Assembly (NCBI GenBank): GCA_022818135.1
Contig: JAFMSR010000015.1
Coordinates: forward strand, 33,485,022-33,549,021
Origin: Saxidomus purpurata
Taxonomy: Eukaryota; Mollusca; Bivalvia; Venerida; Veneridae
Direction: 5' to 3'
DNA: 64,000 bases
Shown here: in pieces, positions 23,230-35,917 of the stretch
Layout: each line of letters begins with the position of its first letter
How positions within the stretch are numbered: the stretch's first letter is position 1
Notes under the pieces: generated by a model
Told to the model about the DNA's origin: nothing
The model's database searches: none
What the model saw: only the letters and a program-made list of their open reading frames with translations
Translations under genes and position numbers: made by a program

Positions 23230-23640
23230 TGAGGATATTCACAAACACGCAGCTTTTAAATCATTCGTGAATCACCCTCGCTTTGCCTGTCCGGTACTTG
23301 CAACAGCAGCGAAAACTCGCAAGGTCCGACCGTGTCTTCGGGCAGAGAGCAGATGAGGATGTATAAGTGGTTGGTCAATTGCCTTGTGTTCCTTTTGTTA
23401 TGTTTGCATGCATATCCGTATTAACTTCATTGCTCTGATAGTTTTTTGTTTGTGGATTTCAGGTGGCTTTGCCGAAGAATACAGAAGAAGACACCGGTGT
23501 TCGCTTTTTTCCCGTCGTATCCGGTATGTATTTTTTTCTTCACTAAGTTTAAGCAGTCTGAGTACCATACCTTTTGTTCGTGAACCGGTGTTCGCGTCCG
23601 TACCGCGCCGAGTTTTCGCGTTGTGTCCGGTATGTACATT
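23230..23640 (+). other. Diverged first copy of the 412-bp unit, plus a truncated second copy
   Basis: About 23251-23523 aligns with the array unit at reduced identity. Its exon-B-like part (F-V-N-H-P-R-F-A-C-P) lacks 12 nt relative to the array, and its exon A (23463-23523, 61 nt) lacks 15 nt; both are multiples of three. The acceptor TTTGTTTGTGGATTTCAG and donor GTATGT are kept. From 23524 a shortened copy follows in which the exon-B start (TTGTTCGTGAACC) is fused to the second half of exon A (CCGGTGTTCGCG) across a shared ACCG at 23584-23587. It again ends in a GTATGT donor (23630). Confidence 0.7.
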
Positions 23641-24568
23641 TTTCTTTAATTAGTTTATAATGTTTACTTTTTCCTTTAACATGATGTGCTGCCATTCCAT
23701 GAGTCTACCGTAGCGCTGCAGTCTGAGCACCATACCTTGGCAGCTATGCGATTGTTCGTGAACCGCCCTCGCTTTGTCTGCCCTCGCTATTGTCCGGTAA
23801 CCGCATCAGCAGCTAAAAGTGGCAAGGTCCGTCCGTGTATTTGGGCAGAGAGCAGAGTAGGGTGTGTTAGTGGTTGGCCACTTGCCTTCTGTTCCTTTTA
23901 TGTTTGCATGTATATCTGTATTAACTTCATTGCTCTACTAACAATTGTTTGTTTGTGGATTTCAGGTGGCTTTGCCGAAGAATACAGAAGAAGATACCGG
24001 TGTTCGCGTCCGTACAGCGCCGAGTTTTCGCGTTGTGTCCGGTATGTACATTTTTCTTTAATTAGTTTATTTTGTTTACTTTTTCCTTTAACATGATGTG
24101 CTGCCATTCCATGAGTCTACCGTAGCGCTGCAGTCTGAGCACCATACCTTGGCAGCTATGCGATTGTTCGTGAACCGCCCTCGCTTTGCCTGCCCTCGCT
24201 ATTGTCCGGTAACCGCATCAGCAGCTAAAAGTGGCAAGGTCCGTCCGTGTATTTGGGCAGAGAGCAGAGGAGGGTGTGTTAGTGGTTGGCCACTTGCCTT
24301 CTTGTTCCTTTTATGTTTGCATGTATATCTGTATTAACTTCATTGCTCTACTAACAATTGTTTGTTTGTGGATTTCAGGTGGCTTTGCCGAAGAATACAG
24401 AAGAAGATACCGGTGTTCGCGTCCGTACCGCGCCGAGTTTTCGCGTTGTGTCCGGTATGTACATTTTTCTTTAATTAGTTTATTTTGTTTACTTTTTCCT
24501 TTAACATGATGTGCTGCCATTCCATGAGTCTACCGTAGCGCTGCAGTCTGAGCACCATACCTTGGCAG

Positions 24569-24621
24569 CTATGCGATTGTTCGTGAACCGCCCTCGCTTT
24601 GCCTGCCCTCGCTATTGTCCG
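24569..24621 (+). CDS. Candidate exon B (one example; recurs in every unit at unit start +58 to +110)
   Basis: Between CCATACCTTGGCAG and CCG|GTAACC lies a 53-nt block that in phase 1 reads A-M-R-L-F-V-N-R-P-R-F-A-C-P-R-Y-C-P. With exon A (76 nt) it gives 129 nt, a whole number of codons, so any number of A+B pairs keeps frame. The diverged edge copy preserves F-V-N-x-P-R-F-A-C-P with one 12-nt deletion. The acceptor tract is weak and the end is uncertain: a second donor, GGCAAG|GTCCGT, would extend it by exactly 30 nt in the same phase (P-V-T-A-S-A-A-K-S-G-K). Function unknown. Confidence 0.4.
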
Positions 24622-24790
24622 GTAACCGCATCAGCAGCTAAAAGTGGCAAGGTCCGTCCGTGTATTTGGGCAGAGAGCAGAGGAGGGTGTGTTAGTGGTT
24701 GGCCACTTGCCTTCTGTTCCTTTTATGTTTGCATGTATATCTGTATTAACTTCATTGCTCTACTAACAATTGTTTGTTTGTGGATTTCAG

Positions 24791-24866
24791 GTGGCTTTGC
24801 CGAAGAATACAGAAGAAGATACCGGTGTTCGCGTCCGTACCGCGCCGATTTTTCGCGTTGTGTCCG
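24791..24866 (+). CDS. Repeated exon A (one example; recurs in every unit at about unit start +280)
   Basis: The 76-nt block is preceded by CTCTACTAACAATTG (a perfect TACTAAC branch site), TTTGTTTGTGGATTTCAG, and followed by TCCG|GTATGT, a strong donor. In phase 0 it reads V-A-L-P-K-N-T-E-E-D-T-G-V-R-V-R-T-A-P-I, then F-R-V-V-S. The other two phases are also open: one is rich in Arg and Tyr (GFAEEYRRRYRCSRP) and one has RWLCRRIQKK. It occurs in all 35 units and, shortened by 15 nt, in the diverged edge copy. The phase-0 reading resembles the downstream exon at 38435 (V-[AT]-[LM]-P...[ED]-D...V-R-V). No known family is recognised. It could be a repeated exon of a host gene or an exon captured in a satellite. 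Confidence 0.55.
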
Positions 24867-27800
24867 GTATGTACATTTTTCTTTAATTAGTTTATTTTGT
24901 TTACTTTTTCCTTTAACATGATGTGCTGCCATTCCGTGAGTCTACCGTAGCGCTGCAGTCTGAGCACCATACCTTGGCAGCTATGCGATTGTTCGTGAAC
25001 CGCCCTCGCTTTGCCTGCCCTCGCTATTGTCCGGTAACCGCATCAGCAGCTAAAAGTGGCAAGGTCCGTCCGTGTATTTGGGCAGAGAGCAGAGGAGGGT
25101 GTGTTAGTGGTTGGCCACTTGCCTTCTTGTTCCTTTTATGTTTGCATGTATATCTGTATTAACTTCATTGCTCTACTAACAATTGTTTGTTTGTGGATTT
25201 CAGGTGGCTTTGCCGAAGAATACAGAAGAAGATACCGGTGTTCGCGTCCGTACCGCGCCGATTTTTCGCGTTGTGTCCGGTATGTACATTTTTCTTTAAT
25301 TAGTTTATATTGTTTACTTTTTCCTTTAACATGATGTGCTGCCATTCCAGGAGTCTACCGTAGCGCTGCAGTCTGAGCACCATACCTTGGCAGCTATGCG
25401 ATTGTTCGTGAACCGCCCTCGCTTTGCCTGCCCTCGCTATTGTCCGGTAACCGCATCAGCAGCTAAAAGTGGCAAGGTCCGTCCGTGTATTTGGGCAGAG
25501 AGCAGAGGAGGGTGTGTTAGTGGTTGGCCACTTGCCTTTTGTTCCTTTTATGTTTGCATGTATATCTGTATTAACTTCATTGCTCTACTAACAATTGTTT
25601 GTTTGTGGATTTCAGGTGGCTTTGCCGAAGAATACAGAAGAAGATACCGGTGTTCGCGTCCGTACCGCGCCGATTTTTCGCGTTGTGTCCGGTATGTACA
25701 TTTTTCTTTAATTAGTTTATTTTGTTTACTTTTTCCTTTAACATGATGTGCTGCCATTCCGTGAGTCTACCGTAGCGCTGCAGTCTGAGCACCATACCTT
25801 GGCAGCTATGCGATTGTTCGTGAACCGCCCTCGCTTTGCCTGCCCTCGCTATTGTCCGGTAACCGCATCAGCAGCTAAAAGTGGCAAGGTCCGTCCGTGT
25901 ATTTGGGCAGAGAGCAGAGGAGGGTGTGTTAGTGGTTGGCCACTTGCCTTTTGTTCCTTTTATGTTTGCATGTATATCTGTATTAACTTCATTGCTCTAC
26001 TAACAATTGTTTGTTTGTGGATTTCAGGTGGCTTTGCCGAAGAATACAGAAGAAGATACCGGTGTTCGCGTCCGTACCGCGCCGATTTTTCGCGTTGTGT
26101 CCGGTATGTACATTTTTCTTTAATTAGTTTATTTTGTTTACTTTTTCCTTTAACATGATGTGCTGCCATTCCGTGAGTCTACCGTAGCGCTGCAGTCTGA
26201 GCACCATACCTTGGCAGCTATGCGATTGTTCGTGAACCGCCCTCGCTTTGCCTGCCCTCGCTATTGTCCGGTAACCGCATCAGCAGCTAAAAGTGGCAAG
26301 GTCCGTCCGTGTATTTGGGCAGAGAGCAGAGGAGGGTGTGTTAGTGGTTGGCCACTTGCCTTCTTGTTCCTTTTATGTTTGCATGTATATCTGTATTAAC
26401 TTCATTGCTCTACTAACAATTGTTTGTTTGTGGATTTCAGGTGGCTTTGCCGAAGAATACAGAAGAAGATACCGGTGTTCGCGTCCGTACCGCGCCGATT
26501 TTTCGCGTTGTGTCCGGTATGTACATTTTTCTTTAATTAGTTTATTTTGTTTACTTTTTCCTTTAACATGATGTGCTGCCATTCCGTGAGTCTACCGTAG
26601 CGCTGCAGTCTGAGCACCATACCTTGGCAGCTATGCGATTGTTCGTGAACCGCCCTCGCTTTGCCTGCCCTCGCTATTGTCCGGTAACCGCATCAGCAGC
26701 TAAAAGTGGCAAGGTCCGTCCGTGTATTTGGGCAGAGAGCAGAGGAGGGTGTGTTAGTGGTTGGCCACTTGCCTTTTGTTCCTTTTATGTTTGCATGTAT
26801 ATCTGTATTAACTTCATTGCTCTACTAACAATTGTTTGTTTGTGGATTTCAGGTGGCTTTGCCGAAGAATACAGAAGAAGATACCGGTGTTCGCGTCCGT
26901 ACCGCGCCGATTTTTCGCGTTGTGTCCGGTATGTACATTTTTCTTTAATTAGTTTATATTGTTTACTTTTTCCTTTAACATGATGTGCTGCCATTCCGTG
27001 AGTCTACCGTAGCGCTGCAGTCTGAGCACCATACCTTGGCAGCTATGCGATTGTTCGTGAACCGCCCTCGCTTTGCCTGCCCTCGCTATTGTCCGGTAAC
27101 CGCATCAGCAGCTAAAAGTGGCAAGGTCCGTCCGTGTATTTGGGCAGAGAGCAGAGGAGGGTGTGTTAGTGGTTGGCCACTTGCCTTTTGTTCCTTTTAT
27201 GTTTGCATGTATATCTGTATTAACTTCATTGCTCTACTAACAATTGTTTGTTTGTGGATTTCAGGTGGCTTTGCCGAAGAATACAGAAGAAGATACCGGT
27301 GTTCGCGTCCGTACCGCGCCGATTTTTCGCGTTGTGTCCGGTATGTACATTTTTCTTTAATTAGTTTATTTTGTTTACTTTTTCCTTTAACATGATGTGC
27401 TGCCATTCCGTGAGTCTACCGTAGCGCTGCAGTCTGAGCACCATACCTTGGCAGCTATGCGATTGTTCGTGAACCGCCCTCGCTTTGCCTGCCCTCGCTA
27501 TTGTCCGGTAACCGCATCAGCAGCTAAAAGTGGCAAGGTCCGTCCGTGTATTTGGGCAGAGAGCAGAGGAGGGTGTGTTAGTGGTTGGCCACTTGCCTTT
27601 TGTTCCTTTTATGTTTGCATGTATATCTGTATTAACTTCATTGCTCTACTAACAATTGTTTGTTTGTGGATTTCAGGTGGCTTTGCCGAAGAATACAGAA
27701 GAAGATACCGGTGTTCGCGTCCGTACCGCGCCGAGTTTTCGCGTTGTGTCCGGTATGTACATTTTTCTTTAATTAGTTTATTTTGTTTACTTTTTCCTTT

Positions 27801-30800
27801 AACATGATGTGCTGCCATTCCGTGAGTCTACCGTAGCGCTGCAGTCTGAGCACCATACCTTGGCAGCTATGCGATTGTTCGTGAACCGCCCTCGCTTTGC
27901 CTGCCCTCGCTATTGTCCGGTAACCGCATCAGCAGCTAAAAGTGGCAAGGTCCGTCCGTGTATTTGGGCAGAGAGCAGAGGAGGGTGTGTTAGTGGTTGG
28001 CCACTTGCCTTCTTGTTCCTTTTATGTTTGCATGTATATCTGTATTAACTTCATTGCTCTACTAACAATTGTTTGTTTGTGGATTTCAGGTGGCTTTGCC
28101 GAAGAATACAGAAGAAGATACCGGTGTTCGCGTCCGTACCGCGCCGATTTTTCGCGTTGTGTCCGGTATGTACATTTTTCTTTAATTAGTTTATTTTGTT
28201 TACTTTTTCCTTTAACATGATGTGCTGCCATTCCGTGAGTCTACCGTAGCGCTGCAGTCTGAGCACCATACCTTGGCAGCTATGCGATTGTTCGTGAACC
28301 GCCCTCGCTTTGCCTGCCCTCGCTATTGTCCGGTAACCGCATCAGCAGCTAAAAGTGGCAAGGTCCGTCCGTGTATTTGGGCAGAGAGCAGAGGAGGGTG
28401 TGTTAGTGGTTGGCCACTTGCCTTTTGTTCCTTTTATGTTTGCATGTATATCTGTATTAACTTCATTGCTCTACTAACAATTGTTTGTTTGTGGATTTCA
28501 GGTGGCTTTGCCGAAGAATACAGAAGAAGATACCGGTGTTCGCGTCCGTACCGCGCCGATTTTTCGCGTTGTGTCCGGTATGTACATTTTTCTTTAATTA
28601 GTTTATTTTGTTTACTTTTTCCTTTAACATGATGTGCTGCCATTCCGTGAGTCTACCGTAGCGCTGCAGTCTGAGCACCATACCTTGGCAGCTATGCGAT
28701 TGTTCGTGAACCGCCCTCGCTTTGCCTGCCCTCGCTATTGTCCGGTAACCGCATCAGCAGCTAAAAGTGGCAAGGTCCGTCCGTGTATTTGGGCAGAGAG
28801 CAGAGGAGGGTGTGTTAGTGGTTGGCCACTTGCCTTTTGTTCCTTTTATGTTTGCATGTATATCTGTATTAACTTCATTGCTCTACTAACAATTGTTTGT
28901 TTGTGGATTTCAGGTGGCTTTGCCGAAGAATACAGAAGAAGATACCGGTGTTCGCGTCCGTACCGCGCCGATTTTTCGCGTTGTGTCCGGTATGTACATT
29001 TTTCTTTAATTAGTTTATTTTGTTTACTTTTTCCTTTAACATGATGTGCTGCCATTCCGTGAGTCTACCGTAGCGCTGCAGTCTGAGCACCATACCTTGG
29101 CAGCTATGCGATTGTTCGTGAACCGCCCTCGCTTTGCCTGCCCTCGCTATTGTCCGGTAACCGCATCAGCAGCTAAAAGTGGCAAGGTCCGTCCGTGTAT
29201 TTGGGCAGAGAGCAGAGGAGGGTGTGTTAGTGGTTGGCCACTTGCCTTTTGTTCCTTTTATGTTTGCATGTATATCTGTATTAACTTCATTGCTCTACTA
29301 ACAATTGTTTGTTTGTGGATTTCAGGTGGCTTTGCCGAAGAATACAGAAGAAGATACCGGTGTTCGCGTCCGTACCGCGCCGATTTTTCGCGTTGTGTCC
29401 GGTATGTACATTTTTCTTTAATTAGTTTATTTTGTTTACTTTTTCCTTTAACATGATGTGCTGCCATTCCGTGAGTCTACCGTAGCGCTGCAGTCTGAGC
29501 ACCATACCTTGGCAGCTATGCGATTGTTCGTGAACCGCCCTCGCTTTGCCTGCCCTCGCTATTGTCCGGTAACCGCATCAGCAGCTAAAAGTGGCAAGGT
29601 CCGTCCGTGTATTTGGGCAGAGAGCAGAGGAGGGTGTGTTAGTGGTTGGCCACTTGCCTTTTGTTCCTTTTATGTTTGCATGTATATCTGTATTAACTTC
29701 ATTGCTCTACTAACAATTGTTTGTTTGTGGATTTCAGGTGGCTTTGCCGAAGAATACAGAAGAAGATACCGGTGTTCGCGTCCGTACCGCGCCGATTTTT
29801 CGCGTTGTGTCCGGTATGTACATTTTTCTTTAATTAGTTTATTTTGTTTACTTTTTCCTTTAACATGATGTGCTGCCATTCCGTGAGTCTACCGTAGCGC
29901 TGCAGTCTGAGCACCATACCTTGGCAGCTATGCGATTGTTCGTGAACCGCCCTCGCTTTGCCTGCCCTCGCTATTGTCCGGTAACCGCATCAGCAGCTAA
30001 AAGTGGCAAGGTCCGTCCGTGTATTTGGGCAGAGAGCAGAGGAGGGTGTGTTAGTGGTTGGCCACTTGCCTTTTGTTCCTTTTATGTTTGCATGTATATC
30101 TGTATTAACTTCATTGCTCTACTAACAATTGTTTGTTTGTGGATTTCAGGTGGCTTTGCCGAAGAATACAGAAGAAGATACCGGTGTTCGCGTCCGTACC
30201 GCGCCGATTTTTCGCGTTGTGTCCGGTATGTACATTTTTCTTTAATTAGTTTATTTTGTTTACTTTTTCCTTTAACATGATGTGCTGCCATTCCGTGAGT
30301 CTACCGTAGCGCTGCAGTCTGAGCACCATACCTTGGCAGCTATGCGATTGTTCGTGAACCGCCCTCGCTTTGCCTGCCCTCGCTATTGTCCGGTAACCGC
30401 ATCAGCAGCTAAAAGTGGCAAGGTCCGTCCGTGTATTTGGGCAGAGAGCAGAGGAGGGTGTGTTAGTGGTTGGCCACTTGCCTTCTTGTTCCTTTTATGT
30501 TTGCATGTATATCTGTATTAACTTCATTGCTCTACTAACAATTGTTTGTTTGTGGATTTCAGGTGGCTTTGCCGAAGAATACAGAAGAAGATACCGGTGT
30601 TCGCGTCCGTACCGCGCCGATTTTTCGCGTTGTGTCCGGTATGTACATTTTTCTTTAATTAGTTTATTTTGTTTACTTTTTCCTTTAACATGATGTGCTG
30701 CCATTCCGTGAGTCTACCGTAGCGCTGCAGTCTGAGCACCATACCTTGGCAGCTATGCGATTGTTCGTGAACCGCCCTCGCTTTGCCTGCCCTCGCTATT

Positions 30801-33800
30801 GTCCGGTAACCGCATCAGCAGCTAAAAGTGGCAAGGTCCGTCCGTGTATTTGGGCAGAGAGCAGAGGAGGGTGTGTTAGTGGTTGGCCACTTGCCTTTTG
30901 TTCCTTTTATGTTTGCATGTATATCTGTATTAACTTCATTGCTCTACTAACAATTGTTTGTTTGTGGATTTCAGGTGGCTTTGCCGAAGAATACAGAAGA
31001 AGATACCGGTGTTCGCGTCCGTACCGCGCCGATTTTTCGCGTTGTGTCCGGTATGTACATTTTTCTTTAATTAGTTTATTTTGTTTACTTTTTCCTTTAA
31101 CATGATGTGCTGCCATTCCGTGAGTCTACCGTAGCGCTGCAGTCTGAGCACCATACCTTGGCAGCTATGCGATTGTTCGTGAACCGCCCTCGCTTTGCCT
31201 GCCCTCGCTATTGTCCGGTAACCGCATCAGCAGCTAAAAGTGGCAAGGTCCGTCCGTGTATTTGGGCAGAGAGCAGAGGAGGGTGTGTTAGTGGTTGGCC
31301 ACTTGCCTTTTGTTCCTTTTATGTTTGCATGTATATCTGTATTAACTTCATTGCTCTACTAACAATTGTTTGTTTGTGGATTTCAGGTGGCTTTGCCGAA
31401 GAATACAGAAGAAGATACCGGTGTTCGCGTCCGTACCGCGCCGATTTTTCGCGTTGTGTCCGGTATGTACATTTTTCTTTAATTAGTTTATTTTGTTTAC
31501 TTTTTCCTTTAACATGATGTGCTGCCATTCCGTGAGTCTACCGTAGCGCTGCAGTCTGAGCACCATACCTTGGCAGCTATGCGATTGTTCGTGAACCGCC
31601 CTCGCTTTGCCTGCCCTCGCTATTGTCCGGTAACCGCATCAGCAGCTAAAAGTGGCAAGGTCCGTCCGTGTATTTGGGCAGAGAGCAGAGGAGGGTGTGT
31701 TAGTGGTTGGCCACTTGCCTTTTGTTCCTTTTATGTTTGCATGTATATCTGTATTAACTTCATTGCTCTACTAACAATTGTTTGTTTGTGGATTTCAGGT
31801 GGCTTTGCCGAAGAATACAGAAGAAGATACCGGTGTTCGCGTCCGTACCGCGCCGAGTTTTCGCGTTGTGTCCGGTATGTACATTTTTCTTTAATTAGTT
31901 TATTTTGTTTACTTTTTCCTTTAACATGATGTGCTGCCATTCCGTGAGTCTACCGTAGCGCTGCAGTCTGAGCACCATACCTTGGCAGCTATGCGATTGT
32001 TCGTGAACCGCCCTCGCTTTGCCTGCCCTCGCTATTGTCCGGTAACCGCATCAGCAGCTAAAAGTGGCAAGGTCCGTCCGTGTATTTGGGCAGAGAGCAG
32101 AGGAGGGTGTGTTAGTGGTTGGCCACTTGCCTTTTGTTCCTTTTATGTTTGCATGTATATCTGTATTAACTTCATTGCTCTACTAACAATTGTTTGTTTG
32201 TGGATTTCAGGTGGCTTTGCCGAAGAATACAGAAGAAGATACCGGTGTTCGCGTCCGTACCGCGCCGATTTTTCGCGTTGTGTCCGGTATGTACATTTTT
32301 CTTTAATTAGTTTATTTTGTTTACTTTTTCCTTTAACATGATGTGCTGCCATTCCGTGAGTCTACCGTAGCGCTGCAGTCTGAGCACCATACCTTGGCAG
32401 CTATGCGATTGTTCGTGAACCGCCCTCGCTTTGCCTGCCCTCGCTATTGTCCGGTAACCGCATCAGCAGCTAAAAGTGGCAAGGTCCGTCCGTGTATTTG
32501 GGCAGAGAGCAGAGGAGGGTGTGTTAGTGGTTGGCCACTTGCCTTTTGTTCCTTTTATGTTTGCATGTATATCTGTATTAACTTCATTGCTCTACTAACA
32601 ATTGTTTGTTTGTGGATTTCAGGTGGCTTTGCCGAAGAATACAGAAGAAGATACCGGTGTTCGCGTCCGTACCGCGCCGATTTTTCGCGTTGTGTCCGGT
32701 ATGTACATTTTTCTTTAATTAGTTTATTTTGTTTACTTTTTCCTTTAACATGATGTGCTGCCATTCCGTGAGTCTACCGTAGCGCTGCAGTCTGAGCACC
32801 ATACCTTGGCAGCTATGCGATTGTTCGTGAACCGCCCTCGCTTTGCCTGCCCTCGCTATTGTCCGGTAACCGCATCAGCAGCTAAAAGTGGCAAGGTCCG
32901 TCCGTGTATTTGGGCAGAGAGCAGAGGAGGGTGTGTTAGTGGTTGGCCACTTGCCTTTTGTTCCTTTTATGTTTGCATGTATATCTGTATTAACTTCATT
33001 GCTCTACTAACAATTGTTTGTTTGTGGATTTCAGGTGGCTTTGCCGAAGAATACAGAAGAAGATACCGGTGTTCGCGTCCGTACCGCGCCGATTTTTCGC
33101 GTTGTGTCCGGTATGTACATTTTTCTTTAATTAGTTTATTTTGTTTACTTTTTCCTTTAACATGATGTGCTGCCATTCCGTGAGTCTACCGTAGCGCTGC
33201 AGTCTGAGCACCATACCTTGGCAGCTATGCGATTGTTCGTGAACCGCCCTCGCTTTGCCTGCCCTCGCTATTGTCCGGTAACCGCATCAGCAGCTAAAAG
33301 TGGCAAGGTCCGTCCGTGTATTTGGGCAGAGAGCAGAGGAGGGTGTGTTAGTGGTTGGCCACTTGCCTTTTGTTCCTTTTATGTTTGCATGTATATCTGT
33401 ATTAACTTCATTGCTCTACTAACAATTGTTTGTTTGTGGATTTCAGGTGGCTTTGCCGAAGAATACAGAAGAAGATACCGGTGTTCGCGTCCGTACCGCG
33501 CCGATTTTTCGCGTTGTGTCCGGTATGTACATTTTTCTTTAATTAGTTTATTTTGTTTACTTTTTCCTTTAACATGATGTGCTGCCATTCCGTGAGTCTA
33601 CCGTAGCGCTGCAGTCTGAGCACCATACCTTGGCAGCTATGCGATTGTTCGTGAACCGCCCTCGCTTTGCCTGCCCTCGCTATTGTCCGGTAACCGCATC
33701 AGCAGCTAAAAGTGGCAAGGTCCGTCCGTGTATTTGGGCAGAGAGCAGAGGAGGGTGTGTTAGTGGTTGGCCACTTGCCTTTTGTTCCTTTTATGTTTGC

Positions 33801-35917
33801 ATGTATATCTGTATTAACTTCATTGCTCTACTAACAATTGTTTGTTTGTGGATTTCAGGTGGCTTTGCCGAAGAATACAGAAGAAGATACCGGTGTTCGC
33901 GTCCGTACCGCGCCGATTTTTCGCGTTGTGTCCGGTATGTACATTTTTCTTTAATTAGTTTATTTTGTTTACTTTTTCCTTTAACATGATGTGCTGCCAT
34001 TCCGTGAGTCTACCGTAGCGCTGCAGTCTGAGCACCATACCTTGGCAGCTATGCGATTGTTCGTGAACCGCCCTCGCTTTGCCTGCCCTCGCTATTGTCC
34101 GGTAACCGCATCAGCAGCTAAAAGTGGCAAGGTCCGTCCGTGTATTTGGGCAGAGAGCAGAGGAGGGTGTGTTAGTGGTTGGCCACTTGCCTTTTGTTCC
34201 TTTTATGTTTGCATGTATATCTGTATTAACTTCATTGCTCTACTAACAATTGTTTGTTTGTGGATTTCAGGTGGCTTTGCCGAAGAATACAGAAGAAGAT
34301 ACCGGTGTTCGCGTCCGTACCGCGCCGATTTTTCGCGTTGTGTCCGGTATGTACATTTTTCTTTAATTAGTTTATTTTGTTTACTTTTTCCTTTAACATG
34401 ATGTGCTGCCATTCCGTGAGTCTACCGTAGCGCTGCAGTCTGAGCACCATACCTTGGCAGCTATGCGATTGTTCGTGAACCGCCCTCGCTTTGCCTGCCC
34501 TCGCTATTGTCCGGTAACCGCATCAGCAGCTAAAAGTGGCAAGGTCCGTCCGTGTATTTGGGCAGAGAGCAGAGGAGGGTGTGTTAGTGGTTGGCCACTT
34601 GCCTTTTGTTCCTTTTATGTTTGCATGTATATCTGTATTAACTTCATTGCTCTACTAACAATTGTTTGTTTGTGGATTTCAGGTGGCTTTGCCGAAGAAT
34701 ACAGAAGAAGATACCGGTGTTCGCGTCCGTACCGCGCCGATTTTTCGCGTTGTGTCCGGTATGTACATTTTTCTTTAATTAGTTTATTTTGTTTACTTTT
34801 TCCTTTAACATGATGTGCTGCCATTCCGTGAGTCTACCGTAGCGCTGCAGTCTGAGCACCATACCTTGGCAGCTATGCGATTGTTCGTGAACCGCCCTCG
34901 CTTTGCCTGCCCTCGCTATTGTCCGGTAACCGCATCAGCAGCTAAAAGTGGCAAGGTCCGTCCGTGTATTTGGGCAGAGAGCAGAGGAGGGTGTGTTAGT
35001 GGTTGGCCACTTGCCTTTTGTTCCTTTTATGTTTGCATGTATATCTGTATTAACTTCATTGCTCTACTAACAATTGTTTGTTTGTGGATTTCAGGTGGCT
35101 TTGCCGAAGAATACAGAAGAAGATACCGGTGTTCGCGTCCGTACCGCGCCGATTTTTCGCGTTGTGTCCGGTATGTACATTTTTCTTTAATTAGTTTATT
35201 TTGTTTACTTTTTCCTTTAACATGATGTGCTGCCATTCCGTGAGTCTACCGTAGCGCTGCAGTCTGAGCACCATACCTTGGCAGCTATGCGATTGTTCGT
35301 GAACCGCCCTCGCTTTGCCTGCCCTCGCTATTGTCCGGTAACCGCATCAGCAGCTAAAAGTGGCAAGGTCCGTCCGTGTATTTGGGCAGAGAGCAGAGGA
35401 GGGTGTGTTAGTGGTTGGCCACTTGCCTTTTGTTCCTTTTATGTTTGCATGTATATCTGTATTAACTTCATTGCTCTACTAACAATTGTTTGTTTGTGGA
35501 TTTCAGGTGGCTTTGCCGAAGAATACAGAAGAAGATACCGGTGTTCGCGTCCGTACCGCGCCGATTTTTCGCGTTGTGTCCGGTATGTACATTTTTCTTT
35601 AATTAGTTTATTTTGTTTACTTTTTCCTTTAACATGATGTGCTGCCATTCCGTGAGTCTACCGTAGCGCTGCAGTCTGAGCACCATACCTTGGCAGCTAT
35701 GCGATTGTTCGTGAACCGCCCTCGCTTTGCCTGCCCTCGCTATTGTCCGGTAACCGCATCAGCAGCTAAAAGTGGCAAGGTCCGTCCGTGTATTTGGGCA
35801 GAGAGCAGAGGAGGGTGTGTTAGTGGTTGGCCACTTGCCTTTTGTTCCTTTTATGTTTGCATGTATATCTGTATTAACTTCATTGCTCTACTAACAATTG
35901 TTTGTTTGTGGATTTCA

